This document shows, one piece after another, positions 23,664 through 35,035 of a stretch of 64,000 nucleotides of DNA (its first letter is position 1; the number at the start of each line of letters is the position of its first letter). The notes beneath the pieces were generated by a model that saw nothing but the letters and a program-made list of their open reading frames with translations, did no database searches and was not told the DNA's origin. The position numbers and the translations under genes are program-made. The stretch covers positions 5,335,053-5,399,052 of the forward strand of contig CM055109.1 in the NCBI GenBank assembly GCA_029204225.1. The letters are read 5' to 3'. This stretch comes from Diphasiastrum complanatum. Lineage: Eukaryota > Streptophyta > Lycopodiopsida > Lycopodiales > Lycopodiaceae.

Positions 23664-25948
23664 TTGTCAAATTTTTGCAAGTTTTCTACTGATTTTTACA
23701 AAGAATATCAAGATATCTCGAAAACGTTGTGTATGGAAATCATCAAACAAATGAAATGTTGTTCTACATGTGGAAGTACGAATTTCTTTAAGAAAAAACA
23801 TAATAAGAAATTTCAAAATTCGAATGAAAACGTCCCACCTTATGCAATAGCTAATACCTTTTTATGGAAATATACATATACAAATGAGGAACAAAAACAG
23901 TGGTATACATGCGCTTTATGTAAAACTTATCCAGATCGAATAAAATACATAGTATTTTCTTTGCCTATGTATCGTTCTCTTTTTAAGATTGACGTGTCAC
24001 ATTTACAATTGTTATCCATAATAGATATTTCAATAGATGTGACTCGACGCATAAACTCATTCGTGATAGGACAACTTGAAAAAAAATCGCTTTTCGATAA
24101 TTTGATTGCTTGCAATTCGAATAGATATACGAATGATAAAGAAGAATTAGAAAATGTGTTACGACAGAATATTTTGCACAATTCAATATTAAGAACTTTT
24201 TTGAGCATATATGAATATAGAGCCGAAACTCAAGTGTTACGTTTATATCATTAGCTTCGTTTCAAGAAATGTTAAAAACTGAAATACATGCGTTCGAAAA
24301 CATGGAAATCGATCCATTCGAATGACTATATATATTACTGCAAGACGTAACAACCTGCAGCAGAAGACAAAATATCCAAAAAGATGACATACATACGTAT
24401 TCGAATTTACGGATTAGAACAAGAACGCATGAACGAAAAGAAACATCGATGTTTAGAACAAAAATTTCTAGATTGTCGTTAATGACTGAACAAAAACAAT
24501 TTATCACATTAGAAAATGCAATTTTTCTATTTCTGTTTCCATTTGGTCACGGTTATTACGATGGGAAAATACGTTATATCGATTACATAAAAATGAGAGT
24601 TTTTTCATTGTTTTCGTCATTTATACTATATCCACCATATTTACTTATAATGTATCAAATATGACAAGCAATATTGATAACAACAAAGGTGTCCTCTGTT
24701 GTCTTGCAAAAAGACATTATCGAACTCGTTAATAAACATCCAAATGCAATCGAAAAACAGATTTTTAGAAATGTTTTGAAATTCACTTTGCCACGCGAAA
24801 TGCCAGGCACTCCATCATGGCATAAACGAAATTTTAAAGATCTATTAATGATGATGACATATAGGGGATTACCAGATTTTTTCCTGACATTGACCAGCGA
24901 TGAAACAACTGAATTACGATGGTCATAAATCTGACAAATAGAAGAAATAGTGAGAAATTATATTTCGATTGGAGAAATTGTCCGATTGAATGTTCATTGA
25001 TGTTTGTCAAGAGTTGGAATTATTCTTGAAAGAATTCATTCTTTCAAAAAGAGCAATTTTAGGACGAATTAAACACTACATGTTACGATACGAGTTCCAA
25101 AATCGAGATTCTTTACATGCCCATATCATGCTATGGGTTAAAAGAAAAGATGTAAAAATTTTTGGAAATGAAATCGTTGCATTCATTCTTGCGAAACTCA
25201 ATCTAGGAATAAAAAAATTCGAAATTCCATTAGATCCAGTCAGAAAACAAATATTTGAACTAGTCGTACGAAAACAAATCCATTATTGTCGAACAGCTTG
25301 CGCCATCAAAGCTGATAAAAAAAGAACAAAGACCTGTAAATATGGATTTCCATTCGAAAAATATTCGACATCGACTGAATTAGACACAAAAACTGAACGA
25401 TGACTATACTTCCGACCTAGATATGAAGATCGTAACGTAGTACCTTATCATCCGACAGTGCTATTGTTATAGCAAGCACACATGAATTTACAACGGATTA
25501 CAAACACTGGCTGGTCATATTACCTATTGAAATATGCAATGAAATCAGAGCCAACATCGCATTCAATCTGAATATAGATGACGCAAAAAAAATTGGATTA
25601 TCCCATACTGATGAAAATGTCCTAAAATTAATATCTAGCTACATCTTGACAAAACCGATATCATTGCCAGAAATTAGTTTCACATGTTTACAAATTCTGA
25701 TTATCAAAAGAAATGAAACTGTTCAGTAAATAGATAGTTCCTCTCCAGATTTGCGACGCAAATTTATAAATTATAACAATACAATACTATTGCATCCAAT
25801 TGATATCTACACATATAGACCTGAAGAACTTGAGAACATGACTTTTTATGAGTATTGGCGCCGATTTATTGTAATCGAAAAAAAAAACAATTTTCAAAAA
25901 GAAATATATATGGATCAATTAGGACATTATTTGTATAGAAATACATAA
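23664..25948 (+). pseudogene. Helitron Rep (HUH endonuclease) region
   Basis: Consecutive broken frames correspond to the N-terminal half of a Helitron transposase. The first (23664-24254) has a zinc-like CSTCGSTNFF... CALCKTYP pair and a 'VPPYAIANTFLW' motif like the N-terminal region of animal-type Helitrons. Next (24674-24928) is the Helitron-like N domain (GTPSWHKRNFKDLLMMM, PDFFLTLTSDE). 24990-25403 carries the HUH region (RYEFQNRDSLHAHIMLWV) and 'KYGFP'. Around 25510 lies SYYLLKYAMK, matching the Y2 catalytic tyrosine motif. The frame is broken by stops between each block. Family role: single-strand nicking and rolling-circle transposition in the nucleus. Confidence 0.85.
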
Positions 25949-26095
25949 ATAATCAGATTCACAACTTATCACCCTGCATATCAAACAAAAGATTTTTTTT
26001 TTCAATATCTTATTAAAAAAATGTCAATTTCGAAAAGAACATGAACTTTTGAGCCTCAAGAACAGTGATCGATCATCTTACAGAATGCATACTGT

Positions 26096-27604
26096 GTGAT
26101 TTCATTCGAAATGAGAAAGACATTGAACATTACGTTAAAGATTATTCGAATAAACAAATGCTTACGACAACAAATTATAAATATCTTATTGCAACATAAA
26201 TCATTTTCGCGTGAACCGTTATTTCAAGTCATATCTGATTATGAAAATAACACTCAAGTATCATTAGGAACTAATACAAAAGATATGTTAGGTATTTCAC
26301 ATGAATTTCAATCATTCGAAAGTTCTTCATTGACAACAGAAGAAGAAAGTGCTTTTTCAATTTTGATGTCAAATCAATTAGGTATTTTTGTATTGTCAGG
26401 TACACCAGGAAGTGAAAAAACGCATCTAATAAAATATTTAACATTCGCGTTCGAAAAAACAAACAAATTTGTTTTGTTATCCGCGACAAAAGGTGCAGCT
26501 GCATGTAGACTTAGTAAACGTGCATTGACAGTGCACAATTTATTTTCGATTCCTGTTAATGCTCTATATATACAAAATCTAATGCCTACTGATGTGCATT
26601 ACAAAAAAATCTTTAATGCTGATATCATTATTATCGACGAAATGTCTATGATGACTGCTCAAACGTTACAGCTTGTCATACACCAAATAAATCAAGTAAA
26701 ATCAAATCCATATTGTATGCCTTTCCATAATTTCATCTTGTTGTTAGTAGGTGATCATGCATAATTGCCAGCAATATGTAGACATAAAACTGATAGTTTA
26801 TGTTTGATATGCCACATCTTGACATCTTTATATTGGAAAATGGCGATTCAGATCCACCTAACTTACTCGATTCAACACGCGTCAAATGCTTTATATCTTT
26901 CATTTTTAAACACGATAAGATTTAGAAAGCCAACACTAGAAGAAATCAATGATACATTGAATTAACAAATAATTTCAAAAGAAGAAGTTTTGAAAATGAT
27001 TAGCTCTAACATGACAATAATATGCACGCACAAAGAAAATGTCAAAAGATATAACAAATGTGCACTACAGAAACTCTTTGAAGAGAAAAATATCATAAAC
27101 GTACCAGTTAAAACAAATGCATCAGACAATCCAGAATTAAAATCATGGCTTGAGGACTTGTCATTTCATCAACTAGACCAAATTGCAAAGAATGCAAAGA
27201 TCATGGTTCTTACGAATCTAGACATAACAAACAAAATAGTTAATGGAACGACCGGAACGATTCAAAACTATGCGCATTCGAATCAAACGAATGAAATCGA
27301 TTCTATCACAATAACAATCGATGGATCTGACAAAAAAATGAAAATTACGCCATCAACTATTAGGAAATTGAGATACGATTCTAAAATATATTACAAATGC
27401 ACTCTCCCTTTAACATTAGCATACGCTATTACAGCTCATAAATCGCAAGGCATAACAATCAACAACACTGCAATAATTGATATTCAAAACAATTTCTGTC
27501 CAGGATTAACTTATGTTATGTTATCTCGAGTGACAAGACGAGAACACATATTTTTCACACGCAAACTAACACCGCAGATTTTGATCCAACACCAGCCAAT
27601 ATAA
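26096..27604 (+). pseudogene. Helitron PIF1-type helicase
   Basis: Three adjacent frames make up a PIF1/RecD-like superfamily 1 helicase. Walker A reads GTPGSEKTHL where G-x-x-G-x-G-K-T is expected: a single GGA to GAA change has put Glu in place of the last Gly. Walker B is good (IIIIDEMSMM). The following GD-x-Q-L-P motif is interrupted by a stop (GDHA, TAA, LPAI) at 26761-26763, consistent with CAA to TAA. The C-terminal motifs are well kept (AYAITAHKSQGITINNT, LTYVMLSRVTRREHIFF). The helicase would unwind DNA during transposition, but this copy is inactivated by at least two lesions. Confidence 0.9.
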
Positions 27605-28320
27605 ATCAAACAAGTAATTAACATTGACAATATGATCTGATTCTATGACATCTGAATCTTTTTGACACATTACTTGATTATTTATTGTTCTAAAAATATC
27701 ATATCCAAAATATTTCATTTCATATTTTCCAATTGTACTTGAAAGCAGAGATCCGATATGGCATTACAAGAACTTACAGAGGCTCAAAAGGTATATTGTT
27801 ATGAATATTGTGAATCATTTTTTAAACTCGAATAAAATACCTAAAAAAAAAAATGCTTTTGATTATTCGAAATCCGTAATTTAATTCTAATAATGACTTT
27901 TATGGTGAAAACTTTTACAAGCTTTTGCGAAAACTAAAAAAAGAAACTCAACAACCGCAAGCTTCGACGTCTGAAGATCTTGAAGAATTGCGAATTTATC
28001 CTACGACGTGACAAATGTTCCTACTGAATGCTTGCGGAATCGATCCGAAATAATACAAAGACGGGTTTCAAAATAGTTACACTATGAGCACGTATATCAC
28101 AACACATAAACGTGCGAGAGAAACCTATGTGCATGAACATCACGGAGATCCTATAGAAGGTAACACATCACCTCTATTTTCATCTATTTATTTTCCATTC
28201 TGTTCTTTTACTTTATTACATTAAACATATGAAAATCATATTATTTTTATAACATATTTCAGATTTGCAGAATTTTTAAAACATTTTTATAAACTATTTT
28301 CTATTCTGATCTCGGATTCG
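27605..28320 (+). other. Helitron island, sequence between helicase and cargo ORF
   Basis: AT-rich with only short frames. A segment at about 28010-28160 looks coding (TMSTYITTHKRARETYVHEH) and is followed by a donor-like 'gaag|gtaaca' and, at about 28260, an acceptor-like 'atatttcag'. A multi-exon cargo gene is possible. Confidence 0.35.
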
Positions 28321-28326
28321 ATCAAG

Positions 28327-28626
28327 GTGAACAAGACGGCGATACAACATTTCAAAGCGCACTCTGACAAGAGTTATTATGCAATTCATAACCTATATTT
28401 CGGTTACAACATTGCTTTTTTAGATTGGAAAATCATGTCTCGGACAAAATTAAATAATATCAACACAGATTTAGAGAGACAACTTGGCCATCTCTCTGAC
28501 ACCGGAGTTCGACTGATAGACGGTCCTATCGCAATTGAAAACATTCTGAAAATATTAGAACAAAAAACTACCAACACGTCGATTACGATGACAACTGACA
28601 CGCATCAGGTTCATGTCTTTTACTGA
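28327..28626 (+). CDS. Hypothetical protein in the Helitron island
   Basis: A 99-codon frame I do not recognise. The C-terminal half (DLERQLGHLSDTGVRLIDGP, then AIENILKILEQ) looks helical. A donor-like site and a second coding-like piece (ITLESPQSISQRSSSSKE, about 28702) follow, separated by an AT-rich gap, and then an acceptor-like 'ttgcacag' before the GIY-YIG segment. It may be one exon of the same cargo gene as the nuclease. No function is assigned. Confidence 0.4.
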   Translation: MNKTAIQHFKAHSDKSYYAIHNLYFGYNIAFLDWKIMSRTKLNNINTDLERQLGHLSDTGVRLIDGPIAIENILKILEQKTTNTSITMTTDTHQVHVFY

Positions 28627-28890
28627 TTTTACTACTCAATTTGTTTACAATGCATTTTATACACAAATGTAAATACAACCTTGCAACTAACAAATAACAG
28701 GTGATAACTCTCGAATCTCCACAATCGATATCACAACGATCTTCTTCTAGCAAAGAGGTATGGCAAATTAATGCTGTTTTTTTGCTCTAAATAGATCTTC
28801 TTGTATCATTTAAAAAAATCCTATTAATTCTCACTATTTTGCACAGGATCTGACACCGTCATCACCACCGAAACGCCTACGAGGCAGTTC

Positions 28891-29147
28891 TTTACAATCT
28901 ACAAAATAGTCTCGCGAATAGGCAAATTAATTTACATCGGCCAAATAACAGATTTTGATAGACACATGCGACAACATGCTCGTAGACCACCGAAAAAATG
29001 ATCTATGACAAGACTCGCGACGATTTTTTTGATCATTACCAAGTTCAGATATTAGAAATTGTTAATGACTCTTCAATTGCAGATAGATTAGAAAAAGTCT
29101 ATTTCAAATGTTTAGATCTCAAAAAATGCGAGTTTGTAATAACTTGA
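28891..29147 (+). pseudogene. GIY-YIG-like nuclease domain
   Basis: Two overlapping frames together give a GIY-YIG fold signature. The first (28891-29001) reads TIYKIVSRIGKLIYIGQITD followed by FDRHMRQHARRPP, giving the Y-x-I...IYIG pair and the catalytic Arg before a His (FDRHMRQH). The second (28998-29147) continues with a strand-helix segment and DRLEKVYFKCLDL, which supplies the Glu expected in the metal site. One frameshift or overlap at 28998-29001 breaks it. GIY-YIG domains cut DNA in homing nucleases, UvrC, and the endonuclease of Penelope-like elements. Here it sits at the 3' side of a Helitron-like island. Whether it belongs to that element is inference. Confidence 0.65.
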
Positions 29148-29150
29148 GTA

Positions 29151-29402
29151 GTCGTCCACCACTCTCACGTAAATATTGGTATTTGAACTTCTATTTGAAA
29201 TTTTTTGGCACATCTTATCGATTCCAAATCTTAATATAAATTCATATGTTTAGTTCAGCTACCTATGCATTGTTCTACGATATTTTGAATAACTTCATAT
29301 TTTTTCTTTCAAACTCAATTGAACAACATTGCCATTAGCACTGAAATTATAGCTTGAAACGACTCCTTTGATTCTAAAGCTTCACTAACATTTGAAGGCT
29401 CT
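29151..29402. other. Boundary sequence between Helitron island and copia E
   Basis: AT-rich, non-coding. It may include the 3' end of the Helitron island and degraded copia sequence. No terminal hairpin was recognised. Confidence 0.3.
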
Positions 29403-30287
29403 TCAAAAGATGTGATGAGGTGTGAGTTGAGAAAAATACTCCCTTTTACCCGACATGTGGGAGCTAGCCCCACTATCTATCCACCAAGGATCTTCACCTT
29501 TGACATTTGATGATGAAAAGGTTGACATCATGAGTGAGTAATCATGATAGCTCTCTTCCTCCTCTTGTCCAATGTTGGCTTGGCTTTGATCTTGCTTCCT
29601 CTTGAAGCATTCCGAGGCATAATGCCCCATCTTGCTACAATAGTAGCACTTTATCTTAGATTTGTCCTTCTTGACTTGTGATGATGAGGATGTGGATTCT
29701 CCTTGATTTCCATCCTTTGCTTGCTCCTTTTTTAATGCTCCTCCCTTGGTCTTTTCTTTGCCTTTGCTCTTGAAAAATAAAGCTTTGTCATCACCATCAT
29801 TGATGGAGAGCCTCTCCGTCCTTGATTTGATATGAGCCTTTCTACTCTCCTCGGCCATCAACACACTTTGAAGGTCTTCAATTGTAGGCAAGTTTCCCAT
29901 GATGGCATAGCTTTGAACAAGGTTAGTAAAATCACTACATAAGCCATTCAAAACTATTTGCACAAGCTCACTCTCTTTAATAGGTTCACCAACATAAGTA
30001 AGCTCTTTTTTCAAATCTTTTACTCTCAAAACAAATTGATGTCCACTCTCACTCCCTTGGAAGCATCGAAGAACTTGATTCTTGAGGAAAAATAACCTTG
30101 AGGTATTCTTGGACTCATAGATCTTTTGAAGAGTCTCCCAAGCCTCTTGGGCTGAGGTACATGCTCCTACTTCTTTGAGCAAATCATTTGCAACATTCAT
30201 CTTAATACAATGAAGTGCAAGCTTGTACCTTCTCTTATATTTAGTTGCTTCTTGTGGATGGATTGGCTCATCTTCCTCTCCATTCAC
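29403..30287 (-). CDS. Copia E gag with start of protease
   Basis: An open 294-codon frame encodes a complete-looking copia gag. The UBN2 core reads KMNVANDLLKEVGACTSAQE AWETLQ (split) and GSESGHQFVLRVKDLKKELT. A Lys-rich linker, a CCHC knuckle (CYYCSKMGHYASEC) and the protease active site DPWWIDSGASSHMSG follow. The frame then ends, with no integrase or RT following, so the element is truncated at its 3' side near 29.4 kb. It is followed upstream by a primer site and LTR at 30943-31665. Gag is the only part of this copy that could still be translated. Confidence 0.85.
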   Translation of the reverse strand: MNGEEDEPIHPQEATKYKRRYKLALHCIKMNVANDLLKEVGACTSAQEAWETLQKIYESKNTSRLFFLKNQVLRCFQGSESGHQFVLRVKDLKKELTYVGEPIKESELVQIVLNGLCSDFTNLVQSYAIMGNLPTIEDLQSVLMAEESRKAHIKSRTERLSINDGDDKALFFKSKGKEKTKGGALKKEQAKDGNQGESTSSSSQVKKDKSKIKCYYCSKMGHYASECFKRKQDQSQANIGQEEEESYHDYSLMMSTFSSSNVKGEDPWWIDSGASSHMSGKREYFSQLTPHHIF

Positions 30288-30942
30288 AATATGATCTTGA
30301 GCTTGATCTATCTTCTAGATCCAAACTTACTATAGATTTGATCAAACTAGTTTCCTTCTTGATCTCGACTTCACAAGAAGGGTGAATCCACCTATATTGA
30401 ACCAAAAGCACTTTATAACACACAAATGTCTTACAAATAAAACCTCTTAAATTCAGGTTGAATCACATTGACATATTCAATCACAAACTTATCCAAAACT
30501 GAGTAGAATAGAAATACAATTTTCACTAGTTTTGCATTTCTAGATGAAAAATCATCAAAACACTTGATCTAAACCTAAAAGGTGTATTTTAGGACCTTAA
30601 GAAGCCTAAGAACTACCTAATTAAGCTCTCAAATGGCTGATCCAAACTTCTAAAGAGTGGTGGCATTCAAATCCTTATGAAAATCTCTACTACGAGACAT
30701 GTACTCCAAGATTCAACTCATAAGAACTTTCTAATTTGGTTTGGTTGAATGGAAATGGGTCAATCTCGGTTCCTACAGCTATAGCTCAGCAAAACAAGTT
30801 CCCTTTCATCTATTATCACTCAAATGAAACCAAATTTGAAGGTACAATCACTAGATTAACAGTTAGTAGCAAGAGCAAAGCCAATACTACTCAAATCTAA
30901 GATCTAAGCTTGAGAAAACCAAATCTAAAGCTCACTTTTGAT

Positions 30943-30957
30943 TAGGCTCTGATACCA
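30943..30957 (-). other. Copia E primer binding site
   Basis: The minus strand reads TGGTATCAGAGCCTAA, complementary to the 3' end of initiator Met tRNA. It abuts the LTR end TTTTGTCA. The sequence between it and gag (30288-30942) is leader. Confidence 0.85.
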
Positions 30958-31665
30958 TGACAAAATTTTACAGCAAAATGAATCCCAATCAATCCGAAAA
31001 GTGATGGAGGATGCACAATAAAAGATCTAGATCCAAACTATGAGCTAGAATCAAGACTAGTTACCAAAACTAGCAAATTTGGCATTAAACTCCACATTAG
31101 GCACATAGATTTGATCAAATGAACCAAAGTGAAGTACAGCAAGCTTCTCAGACTTGTAAACAGGTTCAGTACCTTCCAAACCAAGCAATTAATGCATAAG
31201 AACACTCACATCCAATAGCTAGAACTTGCTGCCAAAAGACAATGATGATAAAAGTAGAAAAAACTCAATTTTTCTTATTTGATGGAGATCCCATCATGTA
31301 TTTATACATTTCAAGCTCGGATCTGAAAATATTAGGGCACATTTGAACTTTTCATACCCTAACCCTCATATCTAACCTAATAGGTCATTGGATCCACCCT
31401 AACTTGGGGTCAAGATCTCAAGATCCAAAAACAATGTAAAACATGCTATTTTTAGATCCTAGAATTTCTCTAGCCTATCCAAACACATTTTTGCCTCATT
31501 TCAAAGATGCTATCACAATGTAATATGAGGAATGAGCTTATTGGAAAGCATCCTATGTGATTTGGCACGTGTGGCATCTACTTACATGGCCATCTTGCCA
31601 ATTACAATGCATGTGACCAAAATTGGTCAAGCTAGAATTGTGAAATTTCAATAGTTGTGAAGTCA
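30958..31665 (-). repeat. Copia E 5' LTR (about 708 bp)
   Basis: On the minus strand it starts TGACTTCACAAC and ends AAAATTTTGTCA, giving a short TGAC/GTCA inverted repeat, and the PBS follows directly. The outer boundary rests only on this inverted repeat because the 3' LTR is absent. Confidence 0.5.
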
Positions 31666-31949
31666 AGTATTATATGTGTATGTACATCCATATATATGTA
31701 TATATCCATCTGTATACAAGTAGAAGTATATGTAACTATTTAACCCCAAAAAAATTATGTTATTAGCATTATATACAACTACACACACTTCCACAATCTA
31801 TATTTTGTACATGTATGACTATATACCATTGTGTACTCTGCTTATACAAGTCAGAAAAGAGTATATCTGGTATTTTGTGCATTATACATATGAATCTGTG
31901 TATTATGGCCTGTTGTTCATGTCATAACAAATTCATACAATTACAGGAA

Positions 31950-33310
31950 GATCAAACCTACATTATATTATATAAAAACTTGCAGGGATCATCTGTCATA
32001 TCAATAACAACTTGGTTGTTTCAAACAAAGATAAACAACTGTTTTAAAGTATATAGACAATTGCATGGTTGTTCCAATGTTTCTTTTTCCACAAATCAGA
32101 AAATTATCTTGTCATTATGCTGTCATTTTATGGAAAAAAACCAATTATTTTTGGAGTTCTAATGATAGTATATTAGAACTACGCTATTGTCCAAATTGCT
32201 ATTTTTTCAGGGATTAATCCATATTTTTGTTTTAAACTATACATAAGTTTGCAATACATCTCTATTACAAAATCTGAGACTTAAGTATAAGAAATAAACA
32301 CCGTTATACTCTGATTCACGTATGTACAAGTAGTATCTTACGCATACACAGGTCAATTATATGCATCTGAATAAGAGATGTATAAATTCAGCATAAATAA
32401 TGTCAGATATCATTTTAATAAAAACCTCGTCTTTTTCATACAATGATAAACACCTGCCTTAAAGTATATAGACAGCTGCAAGGTTGTTCTAAAGTTTCTT
32501 TTTCCGAAAATCAGCAAAATGTATTGTCACTTTTTGGGAAAACCATGTATTTTGAAGTTCAAAATGATAGTATATCAGAATTTAGCCATTGTCCCAAATT
32601 TCACTACTTCAGGGGTTAACCCAAAAATTAGTTTCAAACTATACAAAAGGTATCAGGAAAACTCTATTAAAAACACTGAGACCAAGTAAAAGAAATAAGC
32701 ACCGTCAAAAAGTGAAACACGAAAGTAGAAGTAGAAGTATCATAAACAGACAGCAGTCAAATACAGGCATCAGAGGCAAAACGTACAAAATCAGCATAAA
32801 AGAATTCAGAAATCATAAAACCATTTCCACAGTCATACATACAAACCATGAAGTAAAGAACACAGTACAACAATAAAAACATTTTAAACTCTACAGAAAT
32901 AAAATTAACAAAAACCCGCTAGATAAACAGCCGGGAAGCAAGGGAGAGCAAACCAAGTAACTTATTCCACAAAAACAAAAAAACGAAATGCCATATATTG
33001 GAAAAACCAGGCCAATAAGAATTACAAAAGAAAGTAAAAAAGAACTCAGCCAATTTCCCACATTCTAAAACAACAAGAGGGGAAACCCATATTTAAGTAA
33101 CAAACTAAATAAAAAGAAGCTGGAAACTACTTTAACAAAATTTGAGACTATGTAAAAGAAAAAAATCACTATCAGAAATTGATACACAAAAGCAGAAGAA
33201 GTACCTAATACACAAACAAGTCAAATAAAAACATATAGACAATAGCACGGAAGTTCTAAAGTTTCTCAAACCACGAACCAGAAAAACGAAATGCCAATTA
33301 AAGGAAAAAC
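31950..33310. repeat. Imperfect ~0.4-kb tandem repeats
   Basis: The phrase 'aaagtatatagaca--tgca-ggttgttc-aa-gtttctttttcc' recurs at about 32046 and 32461 and, more diverged, at about 33226 ('acatatagacaatagcacgg--gttctaaagtttct'). The associated phrase 'agtaaaagaaataa-caccgt' recurs at about 32285, 32685 and 33150. This gives a unit of roughly 0.4 kb in at least three or four diverged copies. No coding frame is conserved between copies. Confidence 0.6.
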
Positions 33311-34300
33311 CAGTATCTTTTAGAGATCAACAGATTGTAAAAATGAACTCAAAGAGAAACAGGAGACAGTACCAAGAGAGGTAAGGAACTAGAAGACTAA
33401 CAGAAGACAGTAACAAGACATGTAAGGAACTAGAGTACAGAAGGCACCGAATAAAAACAAAAAGTCACCTAGAAACAACCCGAACATCATCCAAAGAGAA
33501 CAAATGAAGTATGAAGTGAAGGTTGCCCACGTAAGAGAAAATCGAAATCTGACCATTTTTCGAGGAAGAAATGGTATCCTGTATGTAATCTGACTTAAGA
33601 GTATAAAGTAGGTTTACCTGTAAGGGATCATTACAATGTTGGTTCTCCCATAACATAAACACTGTTTATTCCCATCTAGTGAAGCAATTTATCTTTAAAA
33701 AGTAAGTAGCTTGCATATCAATGAACTGCAGCAAAGCTTGAAACAAAACATAAAGAAGCTTAACATACTCTACAACTAATAACCAAAAGCAGGTGTGGAC
33801 AAACCAGAACACACCATAACACTAAAAACAAGCACAGAAAAGATAAACAAGAAGCAGCAATACAAAACTAAAACCAATCACCACAGGCCTACAAACCATA
33901 ACCAACAGTCCTGTAAAACAGAAATGACAATAAAACAAAGCTTCTTAATAAACCTACGCAGAAACAGTAAACCAACTACTACAAAAACATCAAAAAGCAG
34001 AAGAGAAAACCTTAACAGAAGCCATTGCAAAAATAACCTCCAGACGCAAACTCCACGCAGTCCCACAGCTCCAGAAAAGCGAAGAAAGCCAAGTAAAACG
34101 TAACCTCCAAACCAGCACAAAGAAATAAAGGAAAGGAAAGGCAGTCACCCATAAAACCAGCCAGAAGAAAATGGCGCAAAGCATGAAAGTAGCAAACTGC
34201 CATTCCACCGCCGTAGAACCCTGCAAGACGATAGAGGAATAAAAGCGCCAAACAGAAGAGAAAAACGCGATGGCCTAAAAATCCAATAAACTAAAGAGAG
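32600..34300. other. T-depleted plus strand (T-rich minus strand)
   Basis: From about 32.6 to 34.3 kb the plus strand is visibly rich in A and poor in T. ORFs in it are compositional artefacts (Lys/Thr-rich on plus, Leu/Phe-rich on minus). The end toward 34.3 kb, read on the minus strand, starts with a (CT)n tract and T-rich DNA, which resembles a plant 5' UTR and intron. No exon is recognised. Confidence 0.45.
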
Positions 34301-34302
34301 CA

Positions 34303-34305
<3 letters not shown>

Positions 34306-34351
<46 letters not shown>
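34306..34351 (+). repeat. (GA)n microsatellite
   Basis: About 23 GA units at the right end of the T-depleted stretch. Confidence 0.95.
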
Positions 34352-34352
<1 letters not shown>

Positions 34353-34984
34353 AAATCTTTCAATGCAAAATTGTTAATGTTGTCTTATCTAAGAAAAAAA
34401 CAGCCATGGTTATGAAAAAGAGAGACTAATGAAATGAAGCACACAACAAAGAATTTGCTAAACTTGATGGCGTTGCATAACCTACCACTTTTCAATGCAT
34501 GCATACATACTATTAAAATGCTTATGATGGCTAGCATTTTCAAACTAGAGAGAGCACAAAAAAAAATGTTTTGAAAATGCATAAAATTTTCTTTTTGACA
34601 TTCATATATTAAAAAAAGTATTACTTGGATTGATTTTTGGGTGTTCATGTAGCCTTTTTACCCAAGTTGTACAGCAAAGTAATTGTAGGCGTTGATATTC
34701 CTAATTGAAGCTTGTTAAGCAATAGAGTTGATATGAGAGTTAGTGATTTACTTTTCACAAGCAATTTGGAAGGCCTTGATCCCTTCATGCCAAACTTCTT
34801 CAAAGGCATGAGATGAACTCAATTGACAATAGACAATGAAGCAATTGTAAAAGGTAAGGATTGCTAGTGTGACCAAAATTTTCATTCGATATTGAGACTC
34901 TATTGCCCTATTGCTATGAGATAGGCTTTTATCCATGCCCACATCTACAACCACACGACCTACAAGGGAGCTTGTGTTGGTATC

Positions 34985-35035
<51 letters not shown>

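Larger units (their letters stand above)
23450..29150 (+). mobile_element. AT-rich Helitron-like island
   Basis: About 5.7 kb is markedly more AT-rich than its neighbours and carries, in one orientation, a decayed Helitron Rep, a PIF1-type helicase, an unknown ORF and a GIY-YIG-like nuclease. I could not place the 5' TC and 3' hairpin-CTRR ends typical of Helitrons, so the limits are set by composition and coding content. The left edge abuts copia A and the right edge abuts copia E. Confidence 0.75.

Noticed and set aside
31950-33310. CRISPR-like or centromeric satellite array
   Set aside because: Units are few, long (~0.4 kb) and strongly diverged, with no regular spacers. CRISPR is not expected in a plant nuclear genome.
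34012-34251. Leu/Phe-rich minus-strand frames at 33.9-34.3 kb
   Set aside because: They arise from T-rich composition, and several overlapping frames look alike. No protein family is recognised.
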